This document shows, one piece after another, positions 10,198-19,165 of a stretch of 64,000 nucleotides of DNA (position 1 is the first letter of the stretch; every line of letters begins with the position of its first letter). Under the pieces are notes generated by a model that was not told where the DNA came from, made no database searches, and saw nothing but the letters and a program-made list of their open reading frames with translations. This DNA comes from Flavivirga algicola (lineage in GTDB: Bacteria > Bacteroidota > Bacteroidia > Flavobacteriales > Flavobacteriaceae): NCBI RefSeq assembly GCF_012910715.1, contig NZ_JABBHF010000003.1:248001-312000 (forward strand), in the 5' to 3' direction. The position numbers were made by a program, and so were the translations under genes.

Positions 10198-12135
10198 ATG
10201 ACAGCAGAAGTATATTTTCAAAACTTAAAAGACATAAGTTATAGAGAAGCAGGAATATTTGAGAACACGCGCTTTGAAAAAATTCACAATATCGTTTTTA
10301 AAGAATCAAATGAAGCTTCAAAAATCGTTGCCAGGGAAATAGCAGATTTAATCGAGCATAAACAATCTAAAAAGGAAAACTGCATATTAGGGCTAGCTAC
10401 TGGATCTTCACCTATTCGAGTTTATGAGGAGTTGGTACGATTACATAAAGAAGAAGGTCTGAGCTTTAAAAACGTTATTACTTTTAATTTGGATGAATAC
10501 TATCCCATGGAAAAGGAAAACGAACAGAGTTATCATTACTTCATGCATGATCATTTATTTAATCATATAGACATTTTGCCAGAAAACATTTATATCCCTA
10601 GAGGGGATTTAAAACCTGATGAAATTTTAGATTTTTGTATTGATTATGAGAAAAAGATAAAAAATCATGGAGGACTGGACTTTCAATTATTGGGCATTGG
10701 TAGAACTGGCCATATTGGATTCAATGAACCTGGTTCTCATAACAATTCTCGTACACGCTTAATAACACTGGACTATTTGACAAGAACAGATGCTGCATCC
10801 GATTTTTTGGGATTAGAAAAAGTTCCTAAACGAGCTATTACTATGGGGATTGGAACCGTTAAAGAAGCTAAAAGAATTGTGTTATTAGCGTGGGGAGATA
10901 ATAAAGCCTCTATAATTCAGGAAACTATAGAAGGAACTGTTTCATCTCAAGTCCCGGCGACTTACCTCCAAAATCATAAAAACACAACATTTATATTGGA
11001 TGAAGGTGCGGCATCCATGCTTACACAATATCATACCCCATGGTTGGTTGGTCATTGTGAATGGACAGAAAGTTTAATAAGAAGAGCTACTGTTTGGTTG
11101 TGTCATTTAACTTCAAAATCTATTTTAAAGCTAACAGATAAAGACTATAACGACCATGGCATGGAAAGTCTTTTGGCCCAAGAAGGAAGTGCATACGATT
11201 TGAACATTAAAATGTTTAACATCCTTCAACATACTATTACGGGGTGGCCAGGCGGCAAACCTCATTCAGATGATACTAGTAGACCCGAAAGAGCAACTCC
11301 TGAAAAAAAGCGTATAATTATTTTTAGTCCACACCCAGATGATGATGTTATTTCTATGGGAGGGACTTTTGATAGGTTAGTAGCTCAAGGACATGACGTG
11401 CATGTTGCTTTTCAAACATCAGGAAATATAGCAGTATCCAATCATGAGGCCTTAAAGTTTGCAGAAGTAGGTTTAGAAATGAATCCGGAAAATACCGTTT
11501 TTAAAAAAATTATAGAGCAGGTTAGGGCAAAGTCAGAAGAAGAATTTAACACGCCCGAATTATTAAAAGTAAAAGGCTTTATTCGTCAGAAAGAATCATT
11601 GGGTGCCACAAGATACATTGGGATAGACGATACAAATGTTCACTTTTTGAATTTACCTTTTTACGAGACCGGAAGTGTTAAAAAAAATGCTCTTGGGAAA
11701 GAAGATATAAACATTGTAGAAGCTTTGATTAGTTTGATTAAACCCCATCAAATATATGCAGCTGGTGATCTTACTGATCCTCATGGAACCCATAAAGTGG
11801 CTTTAGATAGTATTTTTATGGCTATTGAAAATATTAAAAACCAACCCTTTATGGAAGACTGTTGGGTTTGGCTTTATAGAGGCGCATGGCATGAATGGGG
11901 AATTCATGAAATAGACATGGCTATTCCTATGAGTCCAGATCAGGTTTTAAGAAAAAGAAAAGCGATATTCTTTCATCAATCTCAAAAAGATGGTGTCATG
12001 TTCCAAGGGGATGATTCACGTGAGTTTTGGGTTAGGGCTGAAGAACGGAATAAAGAAACTGCCTTGAAATATAGACAATTAGGTATGGCGGATTATGAAG
12101 CTATGGAAGCCTTTAAGAGGTATGTTTTTATGTGA
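10198..12135 (+). CDS. nagB: NagB-like glucosamine-6-phosphate deaminase fused to LmbE/PIG-L deacetylase-like domain
   Basis: A 645-residue cytoplasmic protein in two parts. Residues about 30-300 form a NagB-type domain: LGLATGSSP, NLDEYYP (Asp99, like E. coli Asp72) and GIGRTGHIGFNEPGS (His172 and Glu177, like E. coli His143 and Glu148). The residue aligned with E. coli Asp141 is Thr170. Residues about 372-600 form an LmbE/PIG-L domain with the metal motif HPDDD (379-383) and GGTFDRL, plus a late DPHGTH. PIG-L enzymes remove N-acetyl groups from GlcNAc derivatives. The combination suggests GlcNAc-6-P processing to fructose-6-P, fitting the N-glycan locus upstream, but acetyl removal by this domain is inference. 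Such fused proteins are usual in Bacteroidota. Confidence 0.85.
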   Translation: MTAEVYFQNLKDISYREAGIFENTRFEKIHNIVFKESNEASKIVAREIADLIEHKQSKKENCILGLATGSSPIRVYEELVRLHKEEGLSFKNVITFNLDEYYPMEKENEQSYHYFMHDHLFNHIDILPENIYIPRGDLKPDEILDFCIDYEKKIKNHGGLDFQLLGIGRTGHIGFNEPGSHNNSRTRLITLDYLTRTDAASDFLGLEKVPKRAITMGIGTVKEAKRIVLLAWGDNKASIIQETIEGTVSSQVPATYLQNHKNTTFILDEGAASMLTQYHTPWLVGHCEWTESLIRRATVWLCHLTSKSILKLTDKDYNDHGMESLLAQEGSAYDLNIKMFNILQHTITGWPGGKPHSDDTSRPERATPEKKRIIIFSPHPDDDVISMGGTFDRLVAQGHDVHVAFQTSGNIAVSNHEALKFAEVGLEMNPENTVFKKIIEQVRAKSEEEFNTPELLKVKGFIRQKESLGATRYIGIDDTNVHFLNLPFYETGSVKKNALGKEDINIVEALISLIKPHQIYAAGDLTDPHGTHKVALDSIFMAIENIKNQPFMEDCWVWLYRGAWHEWGIHEIDMAIPMSPDQVLRKRKAIFFHQSQKDGVMFQGDDSREFWVRAEERNKETALKYRQLGMADYEAMEAFKRYVFM

Positions 12136-12301
12136 TCTTTTTGTAGAATAAAATAATTAAGGCTGCGTTTTAATTAATAATGCCTAATCTTTTGATGTGT
12201 TAACGCGTACCTTTTGTAAAGCGTGAATAAAAAAAATGAGATTTCACGCAACTATTCTAAGATTTTGCATCTATATATATTGAACCTTAAATTTATTAAA
12301 T

Positions 12302-12820
12302 ATGAAAAAAAGGAATGCCCTAATGATCAGCTTGGCAGTCGTTGCGCTTATGATTGTTGGTTGTAACAATGATGATTCGAATTGTATCCCAGATTTAACG
12401 GGAGAACTGAGCAGTGAAGAAACTTCATTTTCGCATACATGGGTTTTGGCAGAAATCGTTTCAGATAAGGAAATTGATTTAACCGATGATAACGATGATA
12501 ACCCCAGCACCGATTTGTTTAGTCAATACTCAGCATGTGAAAGAGATGCTGTTTATGAGTTTAAAAATGACAGAAACTATGCTTTCAAGCAAGGACAATT
12601 ACCATCAGGTTGTAATAATAAACAAACATCGGTGGGTACCTGGAAATTAGAAGGGAATACTTTGACCTTAGTAAGTTTTTGTAATATGCGAATCATCGAT
12701 ATAGAAATTAATACAGAGAAGACGTCATTTTTTATTGAAGATAATTTCAACTTTACTGATGCAAAAGGAACTGTTGTTAACAGTAATGTTAAATTTACTT
12801 ATAATAAAGTGACTAATTAG
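12302..12820 (+). CDS. Small lipocalin-like lipoprotein, function unknown
   Basis: A 172-residue predicted lipoprotein: positively charged start, hydrophobic stretch and lipobox IVGC (Cys21), then NNDDSN. The mature part has the pattern of Bacteroidota lipocalin-like proteins: TWVLAEI near the start, YEFKNDRNYAF, then GTWKLEGNTLTL. These are short beta-strand repeats that form a barrel in related families. Ligand and role are unknown. It stands alone, 166 nt after the NagB fusion gene, and ends at a hairpin facing the convergent metZ. Confidence 0.72.
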   Translation: MKKRNALMISLAVVALMIVGCNNDDSNCIPDLTGELSSEETSFSHTWVLAEIVSDKEIDLTDDNDDNPSTDLFSQYSACERDAVYEFKNDRNYAFKQGQLPSGCNNKQTSVGTWKLEGNTLTLVSFCNMRIIDIEINTEKTSFFIEDNFNFTDAKGTVVNSNVKFTYNKVTN

Positions 12821-12846
12821 TTCTCATAAAAACATTTCGCTAAGAG

Positions 12847-12875
12847 AATTTCCTATTTCTGGGAATTTTTGTTTT
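12847..12875 (+). terminator. Terminator hairpin after the lipocalin-like gene
   Basis: Arms AATTTCC (12847-12853) and GGGAATT (12861-12867) pair with one G-T wobble, followed by TTTGTTTT. It lies 26 nt after the stop codon. Confidence 0.5.
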
Positions 12876-12876
12876 A

Positions 12877-12930
12877 ATATTTCAACCTTAAAATAATACG
12901 GACTCGATGTAAATTTTAAGGTTGAAATAT
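12877..12930. repeat. Perfect 18-bp inverted repeat between convergent genes
   Basis: The left arm, 12877-12894 (ATATTTCAACCTTAAAAT), is exactly complementary to 12913-12930, with an 18-nt spacer. It sits directly before the metZ stop (minus strand ends at 12939). A bidirectional terminator or 3' stabilising hairpin is likely, although there is no clean T run on the metZ side. Confidence 0.7.
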
Positions 12931-12938
12931 CAAAATAG

Positions 12939-14114
12939 CTATTCTTGTAGTGCTTGTGCCAGATCTTTTATTATATCATCGGCATGCTCTAAACCAACAG
13001 ATACTCTTACTAAGCCATCTGTAATACTAACTTCGAGCCTATCGGCTTCGGATAGTTTACTATGTGTTGTAGAGGCTGGGTGCGTTACAATCGTTCTTGT
13101 ATCTCCTAAATTGGCAGAGAGCGAACATAGTTTTATGGCATCTAAAAAGCTGCGCCCAGCTTCAATACCACCTTTAACTTCAAAAGCAACGATGTTGCCG
13201 CCAAGTTTCATTTGTTTTTTAGCTACTTCATATTGCGGGTGCGATTTCAAAAATGGATATTTCACCCAATTTACCTTTGGGTGATTTTCTAGAAACTCCG
13301 CAACTTTCAAGGCGTTTTCACAATGTTTATCTACTCTTACTGCTAGTGTTTCTAAACTTTTTGATAAGGTCCATGCATTAAATGGAGACAAGGCAGGCCC
13401 TGTATTTCTTGCAAATAAGTACACTTCACGAACTAGATCGGCATTACCAACTGTGATACCTCCTAAAACACGCCCTTGCCCGTCCATAAGCTTGGTTGCC
13501 GAATGAATTACCAAATGAGCACCGTGCTTTATAGGCTGTTGTATATAAGGCGTCGCAAAACAGTTATCGATGATTAAAATCAAATTATGCTTTTTGGCAA
13601 TTTCACCTAACAACTCTAAATCAATGATATCAATTGCTGGATTTGTTGGCGATTCTGCATATAAAATTTTTGTTTTTGGCGTAATACAACTTTCAATAGT
13701 TTCGGGCTTGTTGATATCGAAATACGTGGTTTCAATTTGCCACTTAGGTAAATACTTTGTAAACAATGTATGTGTAGATCCAAAAACAGAACGCGCAGAG
13801 ACAATGTGGTCGCCGCTATCCAGTAAGGCTGCAAAAGTTGAAAATATGGCCGCCATCCCTGTTGCAAAGGCATAGCCTGCTTCTGCACCTTCCATTTTGC
13901 ATACTTTCTCTACAAATTCAGTAGTGTTAGGGTTTGTAAAACGACTGTATATGTTACGTTCCTTTTCTTCTGTAAATGAAGCACGCATATCTTCGGCATC
14001 TTCAAATACAAAACTAGATGTTAGGTATAGCGGACTTGTATGCTCCAAAAATTCGGTACGTTCTAATTGCGTCCGAATGGCTTCTGTTTCAAATTGTTTT
14101 TTCTCTTTGCTCAT
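12939..14114 (-). CDS. metZ: O-succinyl/O-acetylhomoserine sulfhydrylase-type PLP enzyme (MetZ-like)
   Basis: A 391-residue member of the Cys/Met metabolism PLP family. Motifs: YSRFTNPN (56-63), the Gly-rich FATGMAAI (83-90), and HSATKLMDGQGRVLGG with PLP Lys208. The Lys context with DGQGRVLGG is typical of MetZ-type homoserine ester sulfhydrylases, which make homocysteine directly from sulfide. It is the last gene of the SAM-riboswitch operon, 135 nt after the MetX-AK-HSD fusion. Since that fusion carries an acetyltransferase, O-acetylhomoserine is the more likely substrate here (inference). Cystathionine gamma-synthase or gamma-lyase activity cannot be excluded from sequence. Confidence 0.85.
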   Translation of the reverse strand: MSKEKKQFETEAIRTQLERTEFLEHTSPLYLTSSFVFEDAEDMRASFTEEKERNIYSRFTNPNTTEFVEKVCKMEGAEAGYAFATGMAAIFSTFAALLDSGDHIVSARSVFGSTHTLFTKYLPKWQIETTYFDINKPETIESCITPKTKILYAESPTNPAIDIIDLELLGEIAKKHNLILIIDNCFATPYIQQPIKHGAHLVIHSATKLMDGQGRVLGGITVGNADLVREVYLFARNTGPALSPFNAWTLSKSLETLAVRVDKHCENALKVAEFLENHPKVNWVKYPFLKSHPQYEVAKKQMKLGGNIVAFEVKGGIEAGRSFLDAIKLCSLSANLGDTRTIVTHPASTTHSKLSEADRLEVSITDGLVRVSVGLEHADDIIKDLAQALQE

Positions 14115-14249
14115 AATTTTTATACTCCCTTAATATGGAATCAAGATATTAGATTGTATGCTTCAAGAACTAAGATTTGTTTCGAATTAGCTTCTTGTAT
14201 TCTTCTAATTATCTATGTTCTAGATTCTTTATGCTTAATTCCAATTTTT

Positions 14250-17200
14250 TCAATTAATATGTTTAGACAGCCTCAAAATATCTCCAAAAACACCTCTTGC
14301 TGTAACTTCTGCGCCTGCACCTGCTCCTTGAATAACGATAGGTTGTTCACCGTAAGATTCTGTGAAAATTTCAAAAATAGCATCCGATCCTTTTACATGA
14401 CCTAGAGTACTATCTTCTGGTACAGATACTAATTTCACCTCCAAATTTCCTTTGTCCTGTGAAAGGTCTCCAGATAAATCACCTACATACCTGAGCACAT
14501 GGCCTTCTTTTTGTTCGTCTTTTTTCTCCTGAAATGCTTCATCCAATACATCTAACTGTTGCAAGAATTCCTGAACCGAAATGTTCTGATAAGCTTCTGG
14601 AATTAAATTCTGAACAGCCACATCTTCAAATTCATTTTGTAGATCTAATTCCCTTGCCAGAATCAATAATTTTCTAGCTACATCATTTCCAGAAAAATCT
14701 TCTCTTGGATCTGGTTCTGTAAAACCTTTGTCGATAGTTTCTTGAACAATCACACTAAATGGTTTGTCTTGAACTGAAAAGTTATTAAACAAATAGCTTA
14801 AGGTACCTGAGAAAACACCTCGTATTCTGGTAATATTTTCTCCAGATTCATGCAATAGTTTAATGGTGTCAATTAATGGCAAACCTGCACCAACAGTAGT
14901 TTCATATAAATATTGCTTGTTGTGTTCCTCTAATTGCGAACGCAATTCTGTATAAAACTCATGAGATATGGTATTGGCTATTTTATTTGATGATACCAAA
15001 TCGAAACCAGCTTCCACCAATGGGACATAATTCATATGGAATTCTGAACTCGATGTGTTATCTACAGCAATTAAATTCTCTAAGTGATGGGCTTTGGCAA
15101 AAGCAATAATATCTTGAATAGAACTTTTTTGCGTTGTCGATTTTATGGTTTCTTGCCAATTATTTTCAACGCCATCTTTGTTTAGAAGAAGCTTTTTAGA
15201 ATTAGCAATAGCAAATACATTTAGATTAATGCCTTTTCTTTTTTCAATATCATTTTTAGACTTTAAAATCTGATTAATTAAAGCCCCACCAACCAAACCG
15301 TGTCCGAAAATGGCAATATTTATCTTTTTTGAAATTCCAAAAACCTCACCATGAATCACATTCATGGCTTTATGTAATTGCCTCTTTTTAACCACCAAAC
15401 TAACATTTCTGCCTGTAACTGTATTGTTGAACAATAAAGGCGTGATTTGGTTTTTAATCAATGCATTAAAAGGTTTGTGGAAAGAACTTAATTCTATGCC
15501 TATAATAGAAATCACAGAAACATCATCAACAATTTCAATCTTATTGACGTCTTGTGAGTAAAAATCATTTTCAAATTCACGTTCTAGTGCAATAACTGCC
15601 TGAGTCGCTTGGTCTGCATTTATAATTAATCCAATGCCTCTTTCTGAAGAGCCCTGGGAAATAATACTTACACTAATATTATGAATGCTCAAGGCTTTAA
15701 AAATCCTAGCATCTACACCAATCTTACCTAATAAACCTCTTCCTTCTAAATTTAATAATGCAACATCATCTAAAACCGACAGGGAAGTGACCTCCTTGGA
15801 ACTTGGCTTGGCCGTAATTAAAGTTCCTTCATCGTCAGAATTAAAAGTATTTAAAATACGAAGATTGATATTCTTTTCAACGAGTGGAATAATGGTTTTG
15901 GCATGTAACACGTTTGTTCCGAAATTGGCTAACTCGTTCGCCTCACTGAATGATAATTCTCTAATTTTTTGAGCATCTGCAACCAGATCGGGATTTGCTG
16001 TATAAATACCATTTACATGGGTGTAGTTTTGTAACTCTTCGGCATCCAGATAATTGGCTAATAAAGCAGCCGAATAATTGCTTCCATTTCTACCTAAAGT
16101 AGTCGTTTCATTTTTTGAATTAGAAGCTATAAACCCAGTTACTATATTAACAGTATCTCCATTATTTTGTTTAAAATAATTTCTGACATTGTCTTTGGTT
16201 AACTGTGAAATAGGCTGAGCATTACCAAAAGCATCATCTGTTTTTATTAATTGCCTTGCATCTGTCGCTTTTGCTTTAATACCTCGCTGGTTCAGTAATT
16301 CTGAAACTAATTTTACAGATAACAATTCGCCTTGTGCCAAAATTTCATCTTTTGTTTTTTGACTGCAATCTCGTAATAAGCTAACACCTTCAAAAAGTTT
16401 GCCCAGAATTGAAAATTGCTCGGAAAAATCTATGGATTTTAATGGTTCTTTTTGGTAGGCTTTAAAAGCATTTAATGCGTCTTGAAAAGGTTCACCTTTT
16501 AAAGCTTTATTTAGAATGTGCTCTAATTCGTCTGTAGCATGCCCCCTTGCCGAAACAACGGCAGTAACTCTCTCTCCATTATTGACCTTGTTTTCAATAA
16601 TGGAAATCACTTTGTTCAGGCCATCGCCATTTGCTAAAGATTTACCTCCAAACTTTAGTACTTTCATTTTTCTTTTTTTAGAATCTGGCACAAAAATGCC
16701 TTCAATAATTTTTTCTAGTTGTTCATATTCCATTAAAAAAGCATCATGCCCGTGTACCGAATGTATCTCATTATATGTTACATTTGGATGGGTTAACGCT
16801 AATTGCTTATGGGTTTGCCTGTTTTCTTCTGCTGTAAAAAATAAATCGGAGTCTACACCTATAATATGGATGTTAGCGTCGATACGCTCTAAAATAACTT
16901 GTGCTGAACTTGATTCAGTGTTAAAATCGTTTGTCCTATTTTTAGTGACATCAATGGTTTTTAATAATTGATTCATCAGTTTATAAGCCGATAACTGAAA
17001 ACGTTCCTGTAATTTTTTACCGTGGTGCAATAACCAGCTTTCTACATTAAAAATCTCCAAATCTTCATTTTTAGAACGATGAAAACGTTCTTTGAATGAT
17101 TCTGGAGTACGATAACACAACATAGCATGCATTCTGGCATCGTGCACAGGATTTTTTGAGTTTAGTAGAAACTGTTCTTGTATTTGGCAATTGGCAATTA

Positions 17201-17675
17201 ACCAATCGGTCGATTTCCAATCGGTTGCTACAGGGATTAAATGCTCGGTAATATCTGGCTTTATTGCAGCCATCTCCCAGGCAATACCACCACCTAAAGA
17301 TCCTCCTATAATAGCAAAAAGCCTGTCGATCTTTAATACTTTAAGACCTGTTAAGAATAACTTAGCAACATCTCTGGCTACAAAATCTTTATAGTTATCG
17401 ATTACAAAGCCATCAAAGCCATTCCCAGGAATATTAAATGCTAAAACGGTATATAAATTAGTATCTATGACTTTGTCATTACCAACCAATTCTTTCCACC
17501 AGCCATCATCTCCTGCAACGTTGCTATTACCTGTTAAAGCATGATTTACCAAAACAATTGGGGCTGTACCCAAAGTTTTTCCAAAAGACTGATAGCTCAG
17601 TTTAATTTCAGAGACTAAAACGTTACTTTCGGTTGTGTAATCTGGAATTGTGATATGTGACAACGCGTCTTTCAT
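14250..17675 (-). CDS. MetX-like homoserine acyltransferase / aspartokinase / homoserine dehydrogenase fusion
   Basis: A 1141-residue protein joining three steps. Residues 1-336 form an alpha/beta hydrolase of the MetX type with nucleophile Ser126 (GGSLGGG), Asp277 (GVDSDLF) and His310 (GHDAFL), a full catalytic triad. Met337 opens an aspartokinase domain (KVLKFGGKSL) with ACT-like regions to about 790. Residues about 800-1141 form homoserine dehydrogenase, starting with the NAD(P) motif AIFGHGLVGG. A ThrA enzyme therefore carries the next methionine enzyme at its N-terminus. Aspartate-semialdehyde dehydrogenase would still be needed between kinase and dehydrogenase. The gene follows metY after 17 nt and is under the same SAM riboswitch. 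The frame is intact across both junctions. Confidence 0.93.
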   Translation of the reverse strand: MKDALSHITIPDYTTESNVLVSEIKLSYQSFGKTLGTAPIVLVNHALTGNSNVAGDDGWWKELVGNDKVIDTNLYTVLAFNIPGNGFDGFVIDNYKDFVARDVAKLFLTGLKVLKIDRLFAIIGGSLGGGIAWEMAAIKPDITEHLIPVATDWKSTDWLIANCQIQEQFLLNSKNPVHDARMHAMLCYRTPESFKERFHRSKNEDLEIFNVESWLLHHGKKLQERFQLSAYKLMNQLLKTIDVTKNRTNDFNTESSSAQVILERIDANIHIIGVDSDLFFTAEENRQTHKQLALTHPNVTYNEIHSVHGHDAFLMEYEQLEKIIEGIFVPDSKKRKMKVLKFGGKSLANGDGLNKVISIIENKVNNGERVTAVVSARGHATDELEHILNKALKGEPFQDALNAFKAYQKEPLKSIDFSEQFSILGKLFEGVSLLRDCSQKTKDEILAQGELLSVKLVSELLNQRGIKAKATDARQLIKTDDAFGNAQPISQLTKDNVRNYFKQNNGDTVNIVTGFIASNSKNETTTLGRNGSNYSAALLANYLDAEELQNYTHVNGIYTANPDLVADAQKIRELSFSEANELANFGTNVLHAKTIIPLVEKNINLRILNTFNSDDEGTLITAKPSSKEVTSLSVLDDVALLNLEGRGLLGKIGVDARIFKALSIHNISVSIISQGSSERGIGLIINADQATQAVIALEREFENDFYSQDVNKIEIVDDVSVISIIGIELSSFHKPFNALIKNQITPLLFNNTVTGRNVSLVVKKRQLHKAMNVIHGEVFGISKKINIAIFGHGLVGGALINQILKSKNDIEKRKGINLNVFAIANSKKLLLNKDGVENNWQETIKSTTQKSSIQDIIAFAKAHHLENLIAVDNTSSSEFHMNYVPLVEAGFDLVSSNKIANTISHEFYTELRSQLEEHNKQYLYETTVGAGLPLIDTIKLLHESGENITRIRGVFSGTLSYLFNNFSVQDKPFSVIVQETIDKGFTEPDPREDFSGNDVARKLLILARELDLQNEFEDVAVQNLIPEAYQNISVQEFLQQLDVLDEAFQEKKDEQKEGHVLRYVGDLSGDLSQDKGNLEVKLVSVPEDSTLGHVKGSDAIFEIFTESYGEQPIVIQGAGAGAEVTARGVFGDILRLSKHIN

Positions 17676-17692
17676 TAGTAATTTTTTAGGAC

Positions 17693-18967
17693 TTAAATTT
17701 CACTAAAAGCAGCTTTTAAATCGGCTTTTAAATCTTCTACATCTTCTATACCAACAGATAATCTAATTAAATCTTTAGTCGCACCAGCCGATATTTGTTC
17801 TTCATCACTTAATTGCTGATGTGTTGTACTTGCTGGATGAATAATGAGTGATTTTGTATCTCCAATATTTGCTAACAAAGAGAATATTTTTGTTTTATCT
17901 GCGATGGTTTTAGCGGCATCGTACCCGCCTTTTGCTCCAAAAGTAACAATACCACTTTGTCCTTTAGGCAAATATTTATCAGCTAACGCCTTGTATTTGC
18001 TGCTTTCTAAGCCTGGATAATTTACCCAAGCAACTTCTTCTTGTTTTTCTAGCCATTTTGCAAGTTCTAAAGCATTTTCACTATGTTGTTTTATTCTTAC
18101 AGGAAGTGTTTCTAGACCTTGAATAATATTGAATGCGTTAGTTGGACTTAAAGCGCCTCCAAAATCTCTTAATCCTTCTAAAATTAATTTAAAAGTATAC
18201 GCTGCTGCGCCTAAAGTTTCACTGTAAACTAGTCCGTGATATCCAGCAGAAGGCTCTGTAAATTCAGGGAATTTTCCATTAGCCCAATCAAAGGTACCGC
18301 CATCTATAATAGCACCACCCAAAGAAGTTCCTTGTCCACCAATGTATTTTGTAAGGGAATGAATAACAATATTAGCACCGTGTTTTAACGGATTTAATAG
18401 AGCTGGCGTTGCTACTGTATTATCAACAATAAAAGGAACACCAGCTGCCTTAGAATGTACCGCAATAGCTTCTAAATCTAAAACATCTAATTTAGGGTTA
18501 CCTAAAGATTCTACAAAGAATGCTTTCGTATTATCTTTTACAGCAGCCTTAAAATTATCTGGATTAGAGGCATCTACAAATGTTGTAGTAATACCTAACC
18601 TGGGTAAGGTTACACTTAATAGGTTATAAGTTCCTCCATACAAGCTACTAGATGCTACAATATGGTCTCCAGCTTTTAAAAGCGTCAACAACCCTGTTGA
18701 GATAGCTGCAGTTCCTGAAGCAAATACAACAGCTCCGATACCACCTTCGACGGCAGCTAAACGTTCTTGAAGAATTTGATTTGTTGGGTTGTTAAGTCTG
18801 GTATATATAAACCCTAATTCTTGCAATGAAAATAAATTCGCTGCGTGATCGGAGTTATTAAAAACATATGATGTTGTTTGATAAATCGGTACGGCTCTTG
18901 TTCCGCCATTTGTTGTTACATCGTGTCCTGCATGTAATGCATTTGTTGCTAATTTTTGAGTACTCAT
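17693..18967 (-). CDS. metY: O-acetylhomoserine sulfhydrylase (MetY)
   Basis: A 424-residue PLP enzyme that makes homocysteine from O-acetylhomoserine and sulfide. The length and the insert around GAIIDGGTFDWANGKFPEF are diagnostic of MetY as against the shorter MetB/MetZ group. PLP Lys207 lies in HSLTKYIGGQGTSLGG; the N-terminal ALHAGHD and YTRLNNPT blocks are also present. It is the first gene after the SAM-I riboswitch and is followed after 17 nt by the MetX-AK-HSD fusion that would make its substrate. A second sulfhydrylase (metZ) lies at the operon end. Confidence 0.93.
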   Translation of the reverse strand: MSTQKLATNALHAGHDVTTNGGTRAVPIYQTTSYVFNNSDHAANLFSLQELGFIYTRLNNPTNQILQERLAAVEGGIGAVVFASGTAAISTGLLTLLKAGDHIVASSSLYGGTYNLLSVTLPRLGITTTFVDASNPDNFKAAVKDNTKAFFVESLGNPKLDVLDLEAIAVHSKAAGVPFIVDNTVATPALLNPLKHGANIVIHSLTKYIGGQGTSLGGAIIDGGTFDWANGKFPEFTEPSAGYHGLVYSETLGAAAYTFKLILEGLRDFGGALSPTNAFNIIQGLETLPVRIKQHSENALELAKWLEKQEEVAWVNYPGLESSKYKALADKYLPKGQSGIVTFGAKGGYDAAKTIADKTKIFSLLANIGDTKSLIIHPASTTHQQLSDEEQISAGATKDLIRLSVGIEDVEDLKADLKAAFSEI

Positions 18968-19126
18968 TTTTCTAATTTTTTTGAATTAATTCCCACTCAT
19001 ACCAAAACAAATTCAGCATGTGTACGATAAAAATATTTTAAAAGCTATCTAAATGAAAAACATTTAGAAATTCTTTACGATTAAGTCAAATACGCTACGA
19101 ATAGCTTACTTATATAGAAAAATGTT

Positions 19127-19159
19127 AAAAAGAAAATTTAAAATTACTGAATGTAATTT
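19127..19159 (-). terminator. Possible expression-platform terminator of the metY SAM riboswitch
   Basis: On the minus strand, just past the aptamer, AAATTAC and GTAATTT form a 7-bp AT-rich stem (19141-19159), followed by a U-rich run (19127-19140). The stem is weak, and no alternative pairing with the aptamer was worked out. Confidence 0.3.
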
Positions 19160-19165
19160 CGTTTG

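Noticed and set aside
15685-16971. Plus-strand frames (95 and 151 residues) opposite the MetX-AK-HSD fusion
   Set aside because: They are antisense to conserved domains and have biased shadow composition.
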